A stretch of DNA of 64,000 bases from the NCBI GenBank assembly GCA_032095175.1, contig DAMCZI010000018.1, positions 1 to 64,000 of the forward strand. The letters are read 5' to 3'. The translations under genes were made by a program, and so were the position numbers. The stretch comes from DAMCZI01 sp032095175. GTDB lineage: Bacteria > Bacillota > Clostridia > Clostridiales > Caloramatoraceae. Numbering within the stretch: the first letter of the stretch is position 1; each line of letters starts with the position of its first letter. This document shows positions 24,501 through 31,302 of the stretch, piece by piece. A model generated the notes under the pieces. The model was not told the DNA's origin. It worked only from the letters and a program-made list of their open reading frames with translations, and ran no database searches.

Positions 24501-24639
24501 AATAAAAAGATATTATAAGAATATCTGCGAAGAAGTCTTGACATTAGATATAGTTGAATCTATAGATTGTCCATTAATTACAGAAGAAGTACAAATAGAT
24601 GAAAGGCTAACTATTTTACAATTAGCGATAGCTCAATAG
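21520..24639 (+). CDS. ileS: Isoleucyl-tRNA synthetase, divergent second type
   Basis: The 1039-residue class I synthetase charges tRNA-Ile. The HIGH motif region reads NNPMGIHHAWGR (near residue 50) and the KMSKS loop reads GTRFSKTGF (near 587); both depart from the usual signatures. The CP1 editing domain includes WTTTPWTLCANVALAVNP. Zinc-type cysteine pairs occur in CPRCGT, CWRCKTEV, CKKCGK and CPHCGS. A C-terminal extension follows the anticodon-binding domain. It resembles the eukaryote-like IleRS branch seen as an extra copy in some bacteria, often linked to mupirocin-type resistance; that role is inference. A T-box leader with an Ile codon controls it. A terminator follows. Confidence 0.88.
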   Translation: MNNFNEKPDFIELEHEIMNFWEDNKCFDKLKVKNKDKEPFRFLDGPITANNPMGIHHAWGRTTKDIFLRYKAMQGHSCHYRNGFDAQGLWVEVEVEKELGFKNKKDIQHFGMDNFTNKCVERVERFSKVITEQSKRLGQWMDWENSYYTNTDENITGIWSFLKKCHENKWIKQSHRPMPWCPRCGTSLSEHEMTGSYKEVEHTSVFFKLPLKEKPWDILVWTTTPWTLCANVALAVNPEIDYCVIDYNGKRPLVLAKSALKFIKDKKTILQHIKGSELEGLHYETCFPFLPVQKELNHKIVLWDMFSSEEGSGVVHIAPGCGAEDFELGQRLGLPSICPVDEYGTFLEGYDWLTGLKTLEVPESIFSKLEEQGKLFMTHNHKHSYPICWRCKTEVIFRLVQEWYITTEEIKPNLKEAASNVKWEPEHVGKRMQDWLTNMGDWSISRKRFYGLPLPFYPCKKCGKLTVVGSKEELRELAGSKVDELPELHRPWIDNIKIKCPHCGSEVERIAEVGDVWLDAGITPFSTLGYFSDKDKWEKYFPAEWVTEMIEQVRLWFYSLLFMSVTLTGKAPYERVLAYSSVIAEDGTRFSKTGFMIKFDEAAEKIGSDAIRYLFAGANVSNEVRFGYNLGEEARRKLLAFWNVYSFFMTYATIEKPDLKSFKPDEKLDITDRWLLLRTNCFIEESTNSLENYKTSDVIKTFESFIDEVSNWYVRINRRRFWKQGQTENKLAAYWCLYHALKVTMQIMAPITPFMTEYMWQNMVRCFENLSEESIHLSNWPQVLPLGDSAVLRETETVRKLIGLALKLRNEKQLKVKQPLSTMYVRTEADNKVIINRMINIIKDELNIKEIVFLDDFNSLKKRYLTLNYRNAGTELKENLKDVKKLLEECTNYEMSQLVNQFDSGSMIMIPKWDKALENKLFLEKTVYNENFVVGRDGNTEIALLLTLNEELVIEGLYRELLRQCQLLRKEAGLRVEQRIVIGIKSDSTRIDEVIKRYYKNICEEVLTLDIVESIDCPLITEEVQIDERLTILQLAIAQ

Positions 24640-24642
24640 TCT

Positions 24643-24688
24643 AAATATTAATACCTGGAGGAAGAAAATCCTTCAGGTATTAATATTT
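24643..24688 (+). terminator. Intrinsic terminator of ileS
   Basis: The 15-bp stem AAATATTAATACCTG/CAGGTATTAATATTT ends in a weak U tract on either strand. Confidence 0.65.
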
Positions 24689-24894
24689 AAAAAAAGAAGT
24701 GATAAAGGCTGGAAGCTTTATAGTTCAAAGTAATATGCATATTCATATATTAAAATTAAGGATTTTAAGAAAAAAATACAGCAGTATATACTTGGTTCAA
24801 TATTTTGGTAACTGTGTTATAATAAGTATTATATGCAACTATAGTATAACAACAATAGGAAAATGAGTTAATAAATATTAAAGGGGGAGGTAAG

Positions 24895-25380
24895 GTGGGG
24901 GATTTTAGTATAAGGTTTAGAGAAATGAGTGATGGCGAATTTGAGAAGTTTGTTGAAAGTAGTGTTTTAGATTATTCACAAGATTTATTAAAATCAGGTT
25001 TATGCAGTGAAGAAAATGCATTTGAGAGAGCAAAAAAAGAATTTAATGAACTTCTTCCAGAGGGCAAGTACACAAAAGATAATTTTATTTATATGGTTGT
25101 AAATAGTGACAACGAAGATGTGGGAATTATTTGGTATAAAAAGCTCTCTGAAAGTGAAGCGTTTATATGTGATTTCTTAATATTTGAGAAATTTCGCAAA
25201 AAAGGTTATGGAAAACAGACATTGCTTTTGCTTGATAATGATGCGAAAGAAAAGGGAGTTAGTAAGATGAGGCTGCATGTTTTTAGATTTAATAAAACTG
25301 CATTCTCACTATATAATTTTATAGGATACAAGATAGCTAAAGAAGATGGTGGAAGCATATTTATGGTGAAAGACATTTGA
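24895..25380 (+). CDS. GNAT-family N-acetyltransferase
   Basis: The 161-residue acetyltransferase starts with GTG after GGGGGAGG. Acetyl-CoA binding motif A is FLIFEKFRKKGYGKQTLLLLDNDAKEKG and the C-terminal part FNKTAFSLYNFIGYKIAKEDGG carries the usual N-x-x-A-x-x-x-Y pattern. It is a single gene with an extended -10 promoter (TGTGTTATAAT near 24817) and a terminator at 25432. Substrate is unknown. Confidence 0.88.
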   Translation: MGDFSIRFREMSDGEFEKFVESSVLDYSQDLLKSGLCSEENAFERAKKEFNELLPEGKYTKDNFIYMVVNSDNEDVGIIWYKKLSESEAFICDFLIFEKFRKKGYGKQTLLLLDNDAKEKGVSKMRLHVFRFNKTAFSLYNFIGYKIAKEDGGSIFMVKDI

Positions 25381-25431
25381 AAAATCAACTATACCATGAT
25401 ATTGTATAGTTACATTCTTTAGATATTAAGC

Positions 25432-25466
25432 AAATATAGGTGGATAATCCCACCTATATTTTTTCG
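25432..25466 (+). terminator. Intrinsic terminator after the acetyltransferase gene
   Basis: AAATATAGGTGG pairs with CCCACCTATATTT, followed by TTTTTC. A second hairpin (AACTATAC/GTATAGTT) lies at 25386-25411. Confidence 0.75.
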
Positions 25467-25528
25467 ATTATAGTTCTCAAAATATAATATAAAATTATTT
25501 GAATTTATTGATGATGGGGGGAGAAAAA

Positions 25529-26182
25529 ATGCCTTTTGCAATGACTCATTTATATATTGCGTATAATATATTAAGCAATACACCGCAAATAAAGAAACCT
25601 TGTGACTTTATGATAGGTGCTCTCGCACCTGATTCAGTTCATTTTAGGGATAATTATAATAGCGATATGAAAAAGAAAAGTCATTTGTGCGTAGGAGATG
25701 AAAAATGGGGCAGGTTCACAAATAATCAAGAATGGCTAGAAAATGTACTTGTTTTTTTACAGGAAAACAAGCATCTGGAAGAAGTAGATTTTATTTATGG
25801 ATATTGTTCTCATATACTTGCTGATATACAAAATAATATAAAAATTTGGACGCCATTCCTGTTGGAGAATAGGGAGATATTGGATAAAGGGCTTGGGAGT
25901 ATCTATCATGAAGAATCCTATGATATAGATTATGCACTATATTTATCGAATCCCAAGCAAAAAGAAATATGGGAAATTCTTGAGGATGCAATTGGGTATG
26001 ATATTCCTAATGTTGTAGTAGCTGATGAAATAAATAAAATGAAACATTCTATTTTACATAGTCAATTTTTAAACAGGGAATATGCAGATGTATCTTTAAA
26101 TAAATATGTTACGCTTTCCAATATGCAAGAATTTATTATCTCGGAATCCCAATATATTAAAAGTCTTTTATATAGTGATTAA
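25529..26182 (+). CDS. Zinc-dependent phospholipase C-like protein (paralogue 2)
   Basis: The 217-residue protein begins MPFAMTHLYIAYNILSNT. It continues FMIGALAPDSVHFRDNY, KKSHLCVGDEKWG and FIYGYCSHILADIQNNI, matching paralogue 1 at 16457 in order and spacing of the metal-type His/Asp residues. ATG 25529 is chosen because GGGGGGAG lies 8 bases upstream; the frame opens earlier but without a binding site. There is no signal peptide. It is followed after 37 bases by murD, so the two may be co-transcribed. Function is unknown; phospholipase activity is inferred from fold only. Confidence 0.8.
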   Translation: MPFAMTHLYIAYNILSNTPQIKKPCDFMIGALAPDSVHFRDNYNSDMKKKSHLCVGDEKWGRFTNNQEWLENVLVFLQENKHLEEVDFIYGYCSHILADIQNNIKIWTPFLLENREILDKGLGSIYHEESYDIDYALYLSNPKQKEIWEILEDAIGYDIPNVVVADEINKMKHSILHSQFLNREYADVSLNKYVTLSNMQEFIISESQYIKSLLYSD

Positions 26183-26219
26183 CTATATATGTTCTATAAG
26201 AAGATGAGGAGTTGATGGA

Positions 26220-27569
26220 ATGTGCGATAGTAGAAAAGCCTTTGTTCTAGGTATGGCTAGAAGTGGCTATGAGGCAGCGAAACTACTGGTCGGTAAAGGT
26301 TATGATGTGATTGTTAATGATGCTGTGACTGAACAAAATGCAGAACAAGTGAAAGAACTTCAATCGATGGGTGTCAAAATTGTTTTAGGAAGTCATCCTG
26401 ATGATTTGATTGATAATACCTTTGAAATGATAGTTAAAAATCCAGGTGTTTCGAATAATCATAAATATATAGAAAAAGCTTACGAACTTAATATCCCTGT
26501 TATAAATGAGCTAGAGTTAGGGTTTCGTTATTTTCCGAATGGGGTTACGGTTATTGGAGTTACGGGAACTAACGGCAAAACAACTACTACAACAATAATT
26601 TATGAGATCTTAAAAAAGGCCTCAAAAAGTGTGTTTTTGATGGGCAATATAGGGTATCCGGTATGTTCTTTTGTAGCTCAATTAAAAGATAACGATATTG
26701 TAGTAATGGAAGTATCAGACCATCAGTTGTGTAATGTTTTAGACTTTAAAACCAATATATCTGTTTTAACTAATATTTCGGAAGCGCACCTTGACTTTCA
26801 TGGGTCATACGATATTTATAAAAGCATGAAAAGAAGAATTTTTAATCATCATACTAAAAGTGATACGGCGATTCTTAATTTGGATGATAAAGAAGTCCTT
26901 AACTTAACAAAGGATATTGAATCTACTAAAAAGTATTTTTCGTTTAGTTCCTTAGATAAAATAGGCTGTACAATAGCTGATGGATATATTTATTATAATA
27001 ATGATAAAATAATATCTTTAAATGAAGTAAAAATAAAAGGAAAGCATAATTATGAAAATGCTATGGCAGCCATTGCAGTTGTTAAAGAATTAGGCATAGA
27101 AAATGATGTTATCATTAGTGTATTAAAAACTTTTGGTGGAGTTGAGCACCGAATAGAATATGTCAAAACTATAAACAATATAGAGTTTTATAATGATTCT
27201 AAATCTACTAACATAAAATCTACTCAAACTGCTCTATCTTCATTTACGAAACCAACGATATTATTGTTGGGCGGATTAGATAGGGGGCATAGCTTTGATA
27301 CTTTAAAGGAATACTTGTCAAATGTAAAACTAATTGTAGCATTTGGTGAAGCAAAAATGAGGATAGAGGATTTTGCTAAGAACTGCGGTATCCCTTGTAA
27401 AGTAGCTAATAGTTTAGGTGAAGCTACTGAAATAGCATACAATTCAGCTAGTGAAGAATATGTTGTTCTTTTAAGTCCTGCATGTGCTGCATGGGACCAA
27501 TTTAAGGACTTTGAGGTTCGTGGGAATTTGTTTAAGGAGTATGTAAACAATCTATATATGTTGCACTAA
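26220..27569 (+). CDS. murD: UDP-N-acetylmuramoylalanine--D-glutamate ligase
   Basis: The 449-residue Mur ligase adds D-glutamate to UDP-MurNAc-L-Ala in peptidoglycan synthesis. ATP site GVTGTNGKTTTT, the carbamate/metal region (ISEAHLDFHGSYDIYKSMKRRIF), NDSKSTNIKSTQTAL and LLSPACAAWDQFKDFEVRGNLF are all present. The substrate loop reads EVSDHQL where most MurD have S-S-x-Q-L. The gene lies outside any division/cell wall cluster, so it may be a second copy. Its last codons (LYMLH-stop) lie inside the left arm of a P-family palindrome, so the repeat probably reshaped the C-terminus. Confidence 0.93.
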   Translation: MCDSRKAFVLGMARSGYEAAKLLVGKGYDVIVNDAVTEQNAEQVKELQSMGVKIVLGSHPDDLIDNTFEMIVKNPGVSNNHKYIEKAYELNIPVINELELGFRYFPNGVTVIGVTGTNGKTTTTTIIYEILKKASKSVFLMGNIGYPVCSFVAQLKDNDIVVMEVSDHQLCNVLDFKTNISVLTNISEAHLDFHGSYDIYKSMKRRIFNHHTKSDTAILNLDDKEVLNLTKDIESTKKYFSFSSLDKIGCTIADGYIYYNNDKIISLNEVKIKGKHNYENAMAAIAVVKELGIENDVIISVLKTFGGVEHRIEYVKTINNIEFYNDSKSTNIKSTQTALSSFTKPTILLLGGLDRGHSFDTLKEYLSNVKLIVAFGEAKMRIEDFAKNCGIPCKVANSLGEATEIAYNSASEEYVVLLSPACAAWDQFKDFEVRGNLFKEYVNNLYMLH

Positions 27570-27669
27570 AATTCTTACATGCTGTCTTTTCAAACAGCCC
27601 TGTTAAATTGGTTCGACTCTAGGATGTTTGAAAAGGCGGAATGTAATAGAATTTTTGCAACATATATAG
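27552..27669. repeat. Long-stem palindromic element, family P, copy 2
   Basis: Arms CTATATATGTTGCA, AAAATTCT, ACAT and CTTTTCAAACA pair with TGTTTGAAAAG, ATGT, AGAATTTT and TGCAACATATATAG. The centre is CCCTG-N8-GGTTCGACTCTAGG. Relative to copy 1 the inner stem TTTAAACA/TGTTTAAA is here TTTCAAACA/TGTTTGAAA, a compensated change. It overlaps the end of murD. Confidence 0.75.
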
Positions 27670-27789
27670 AGTCTATTTGTTAATAAGCAAAGAAAATTAA
27701 AATACAGAAGTTCATTTAATGAAAAGAGGGTTCTTAAATAAAAAGATATAGATGTTTATTTTTTATAAAAATTTGATATAATATAAATA

Positions 27790-27918
27790 AGAAAAGCTTA
27801 GTGCGCTAACACTAAGCAATCCTTAGAACATTTATTTTGTTTTAGGGCTATTGGATGAATTAAATATGGATTTAATTAAGAGGTTAAAGCACTATTCTTG
27901 ATCGGATGGGTGCTTTTT
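27790..27918 (+). ncRNA. Candidate antisense (antitoxin-like) RNA, copy B
   Basis: It has the same architecture as 1131-1256: TATAAT at 27777-27782, first hairpin GCTTAGTG/CACTAAGC, and terminator AAAGCAC (27886-27892) with GTGCTTTTT (27910-27918). The terminator lies over the complement of the last codons of the minus-strand gene at 27892-28053. The two RNA copies are almost identical except for about 20 bases before the terminator. Confidence 0.6.
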
Positions 27919-28053
27919 CTCTTTGCTATTAAGTTCTATATGAATACCAAGAAATTTAACCTTGATAACTAATTTAGAAATAAAAAGATTATGCTGTAAA
28001 ACTATTTTAATAATATAAATAGTAACAAAACTTTTTATAGCTAACTCTAGCAT
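27892..28053 (-). CDS. Small hydrophobic protein, type I toxin-like, copy B
   Basis: The 53-residue paralogue of 1230-1391 starts at ATG 28053 after GGGGGTGG. It opens MLELAIKSFVTIYIIKIV and ends KEKKHPSDQE. Substitutions relative to copy A are mostly conservative (I/V, L/I, R/K) and both frames are exactly 54 codons, evidence of selection on the protein. Its leader, promoter and antisense RNA match copy A. Neither protein is known to me by name. Confidence 0.65.
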   Translation of the reverse strand: MLELAIKSFVTIYIIKIVLQHNLFISKLVIKVKFLGIHIELNSKEKKHPSDQE

Positions 28054-28172
28054 ATCCAATACCACCCCCTAACTATAAGTGAAATAATTCACCAATAGTC
28101 CAAGGGGGATAAAACGTTCAAAACCCCCGTAGCCATCCACTACGGAATTTTCATTTGCACTTTAGAATTATA
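28054..28172 (-). promoter_or_regulatory. Structured 5' leader and promoter of small toxin-like gene B
   Basis: An extended -10 TGGTATAAT (28167-28172 complement) precedes hairpins CCGTAG/CTACGG, GGGGG/CCCCC and GTGAA/TTCAC. The second stem differs from copy A (GGAGG/CCTCC) on both strands and so keeps pairing. The CCCCC strand can also pair with the GGGGG of the ribosome binding site. Confidence 0.6.
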
Positions 28173-28209
28173 CCATAATTATGTAGAATATATACACAAG
28201 AATAAAATG

Positions 28210-28258
28210 GGAAACCAACGTGTAGTAGTTACAGTGAACCATACAATAGTTAAGGTGA
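28210..28258. repeat. Dispersed palindromic repeat, family R, copy 5
   Basis: GGAAACCAACGTGTAGTAGT is followed by TACAGTGAACCATACAATAGTTAAGG. It sits at the same distance upstream of toxin-like promoter B as R copy 2 does for promoter A. Confidence 0.55.
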
Positions 28259-28355
28259 TAATGTGTTATTGATAAGACATAGTGTTGCCATATTTGATAT
28301 AATAAAATGGCAAGGGATGATATTATAAAATTTATTAATATAACAAAAAATAATA

Positions 28356-28445
28356 TTGCCAATTAATATATATGTTGAGGAAATTGAGGATCATTTGGGA
28401 TTGAAGAATTCTTTAATGAATTATACTGAATTTCATGAGGGATAA
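28356..28445 (+). pseudogene. Short coding remnant upstream of the GTPase gene
   Basis: The frame ...YVEEIEDHLGLKNSLMNYTE ends FHEG-TAA at 28443. It has no start codon or binding site and looks like a gene tail. Nothing else is clear between 28258 and 28490. Confidence 0.25.
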
Positions 28446-28492
28446 TCATTGTATATTATAGATCAAGAACATAAAACAAAGGATATAAATAA

Positions 28493-31153
28493 ATGATGAA
28501 AAAGATAGTTATGGGGATATTAGCTCATGTAGATGCAGGTAAGACAACATTGTCAGAAGCCATGCTTTACTTGAGTGGTAAAATTGGAAAATTAGGTAGA
28601 GTAGATAAAAAGGATGCATATCTGGATACATATGAGCTGGAGCGGGCTAGAGGTATCACTATTTTCTCTAAGCAGGCCATATTTGAAACCGGTGGGATTC
28701 AAATTACGCTATTGGATACTCCTGGGCATGTGGATTTTTCGGCTGAAATGGAGAGGACGCTTAGGGTATTGGATTATGCAATCCTGGTCATAAGTGGGGC
28801 AGATGGAGTGCAGGGACATACCAGGACACTATGGAGATTGCTTGAATTGTATAAGATTCCTGTTTTCATTTTTGTGAACAAGATGGACCAGATTGGGACG
28901 AATAAAGGCAAGCTTTTAGAGGAATTAAAAAAGCAGCTGAATGATGGATGCATTGAATTTGAAACAGTTAAGACAGAAGATTTTTACGACCAGATTGCTA
29001 TGTGTGATGAAGGCATGATGGAAACTTTTTTGGAAAAAGGTCATATAGAAACCCTTCAGATAAAAAAAGCCGTAAGGGAGCGAAGGGTATTTCCATGTTT
29101 TTTTGGCTCGGCTTTAAAATTAGAAGGCGTTGAGCAATTGATGGAGGGCATTGTCGAGTATATTAGAGTACCTAACTATACTGATGAATTTGGGGCTAAG
29201 ATATTCAAGGTAACAAGGGATGCTCAGGGGAACCGCCTAACACATATGAAGATTACTGGTGGAAAGCTGAAGGTAAAGGATGTCCTTGCAAATCATGGCT
29301 GGGAAGATAAGGTGAATCAGATCCGCATCTATTCAGGACAGAAGTTTGAAGCAGTAAACGAGCTTATGGCTGGAGCCGTATGTGCTGTAACTGGACTCAG
29401 CAAGGCTAGACCCGGCGAAGGTTTAGGAATAGAGGAAGCTTCAGATAATCCGGTGCTTGAGCCTGTATTGTGCTACCAAATGATACTTCCGGAAGGGTGT
29501 GACCCAAGAGCTATGCTTCCGAAGCTGCGTGAGATTGAGGAAGAAGAGCCAGAGCTTCATATTGTCTGGGATGAGAAGCTGCAGGAAATTCAAGTCAGGA
29601 TAATGGGTGATGTACAGGTGGAGATCCTGCAGAGTATGATACAAAGCCGTTTTGGAGTTGAGGTTTCCTTCGATGATGGAGGAATCATATATAAAGAGAC
29701 AATTTCTGATATAGTTGAGGGAGTTGGACATTTTGAACCATTGCGACATTATTCAGAAGTACACCTTCTATTAGAGCCAGGAGAGGCAGGAAGCAGCCTT
29801 ATATTTGAAAGCAAATGCAGTGAGGATATCCTCGGGAAAAGCTGGCAAAGGCTTGTACTGCATCATCTTGAGGAAAAAGCTCATAAAGGAGTTCTAGTAG
29901 GAGCGGATATTACAGATATGAAAATCACCTTAGTGTCTGGGAAAGCACATAATAAACATACAGAAGGCGGTGACTTCAGAGAGGCTACCTGGCGTGCAGT
30001 GCGTCAAGGCTTGATGGAAGCTCAATCCATATTGCTGGAGCCATACTATTCTTTCCAACTGGAATTGCCAGAGAAAATGGTGGGGAAAGCCATGGTTGAT
30101 ATAGATAATATGCATGGCACCTGCGAAATATCACATTCAGATGGTGAAATGGCTGTTCTTACAGGAAGCGCTCCTGTCAGCAGCATGAGGAATTATCAGA
30201 AGGAAGTAGTTGCTTACACCAAAGGTCTTGGTCGGTTGTTTTGTAGTCTGAAGGGGTATGAACCCTGCCATAATGCAGATGAGATCATAGAGCGTATAGG
30301 CTATGATCCAGAAAAGGACATTGCAAATCCAACTGGATCTGTATTTTGTGCTCAGGGTGCAGGCTTTATTGTTAAGTGGGATGAAGTAAAGGACTACATG
30401 CATTTGGAAAGCTATCTTCAGCAAAAGGAGAATTTACCCGATGAAGCATCAAAAGAGCAAGCAGTATATACAGAAGAGAGTTGGATTAGTCCAGATGAGA
30501 TAGATCAAATTCTAAGTAAAACCTTCTATGCCAATCAGGGAAAGAAATCCATCTGGAAAAGACCGAAACCAGCTAGTAAAAGCTATTACAAACCAGAAAA
30601 AATAGACTATGCCATTAATCCCCAAATGCTCAAAGAAGAGTATCTTCTTGTGGATGGCTATAATATTATCTTTGCATGGCCAGAGCTCAAAAAGCTTGTA
30701 GATGATGATATGGAAAGTGCCAGAATGAAATTGCTTGATGTCTTGAGCAACTATCGAGGGGTGCAAAAATGTGAAATCATTGTTGTCTTTGATTCGTACC
30801 TTGTTCAGGGACATCAAGAGGAAATAATAGAGTACCACAATATTCATGTGGTATTTACCAAGGAAGCGCAAACTGCGGACCAGTATATTGAGAAATTCGC
30901 CCATGATAATAATGAAAAATATAATATAGTTGTTGCAACTTCAGACGGGTTACAACAAATCATCGTCAGGGGCGAGGGATGTTTGTTGATGTCTGCTAGA
31001 GAACTAAAGGCTGAGGTTGAAGCGACAAATTTGAAGGTCAAGCAGGCACATGAGGAAATGCAGGGGCTGAGTTGGTCTTATCTAGGGGATGCATTATCTA
31101 CTGAGTCAAAGCTACAAATGGAGGAAATGAGAAAAAAGGGATTTAAAAAATAA
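28493..31153 (+). CDS. Ribosomal-protection-type (TetM/EF-G-like) GTPase fused to a NYN/Rae1-like ribonuclease domain
   Basis: The first 640 or so of 886 residues form an EF-G-like translational GTPase: G1 AHVDAGKTT, G2 ARGITI, G3 DTPGH, G4 NKMDQ and G5 GSAL, then domains II-V as in tetracycline-resistance ribosomal protection proteins. After a charged linker, residues about 715-845 form a NYN (PIN-like) nuclease domain of the YacP/Rae1 type, with acidic residues in LLVDGYNIIFAWPEL, IVVFDSYL, TADQYIEKFA and VATSDGLQQ. Rae1 of Bacillus cleaves mRNA in the ribosomal A site. TetM-type factors also bind near the A site, so the fusion suggests a GTPase-delivered ribosome-dependent nuclease. The upstream binding site is weak (AAAGGAT). 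Confidence 0.9.
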   Translation: MMKKIVMGILAHVDAGKTTLSEAMLYLSGKIGKLGRVDKKDAYLDTYELERARGITIFSKQAIFETGGIQITLLDTPGHVDFSAEMERTLRVLDYAILVISGADGVQGHTRTLWRLLELYKIPVFIFVNKMDQIGTNKGKLLEELKKQLNDGCIEFETVKTEDFYDQIAMCDEGMMETFLEKGHIETLQIKKAVRERRVFPCFFGSALKLEGVEQLMEGIVEYIRVPNYTDEFGAKIFKVTRDAQGNRLTHMKITGGKLKVKDVLANHGWEDKVNQIRIYSGQKFEAVNELMAGAVCAVTGLSKARPGEGLGIEEASDNPVLEPVLCYQMILPEGCDPRAMLPKLREIEEEEPELHIVWDEKLQEIQVRIMGDVQVEILQSMIQSRFGVEVSFDDGGIIYKETISDIVEGVGHFEPLRHYSEVHLLLEPGEAGSSLIFESKCSEDILGKSWQRLVLHHLEEKAHKGVLVGADITDMKITLVSGKAHNKHTEGGDFREATWRAVRQGLMEAQSILLEPYYSFQLELPEKMVGKAMVDIDNMHGTCEISHSDGEMAVLTGSAPVSSMRNYQKEVVAYTKGLGRLFCSLKGYEPCHNADEIIERIGYDPEKDIANPTGSVFCAQGAGFIVKWDEVKDYMHLESYLQQKENLPDEASKEQAVYTEESWISPDEIDQILSKTFYANQGKKSIWKRPKPASKSYYKPEKIDYAINPQMLKEEYLLVDGYNIIFAWPELKKLVDDDMESARMKLLDVLSNYRGVQKCEIIVVFDSYLVQGHQEEIIEYHNIHVVFTKEAQTADQYIEKFAHDNNEKYNIVVATSDGLQQIIVRGEGCLLMSARELKAEVEATNLKVKQAHEEMQGLSWSYLGDALSTESKLQMEEMRKKGFKK

Positions 31154-31192
31154 AGCCTTAACCATTGAGACTAATTGGTTAAGGCTATTTTT
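31153..31192 (+). terminator. Intrinsic terminator of the GTPase-NYN gene
   Basis: AAGCCTTAACCA pairs with TGGTTAAGGCT, followed by ATTTTTAT. It begins at the last base of the stop codon. The half-R-like sequence ACCGTATCATA follows at 31207. Confidence 0.8.
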
Positions 31193-31302
31193 ATAGGCGA
31201 AAATACCGTATCATAGGTTTTATTAATTTTTAAGACTCCATTTTCTATAAGGTGAAGCTCACAATATTTATGCTTCAGGTGGTATAGAGTCCTCATCTGA
31301 AA

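Noticed and set aside
27552..27669. GGTTCGACTCTAGG in family P as the T arm of a tRNA
   Set aside because: The flanking bases do not form a five-pair T stem and no acceptor or anticodon arms are found.
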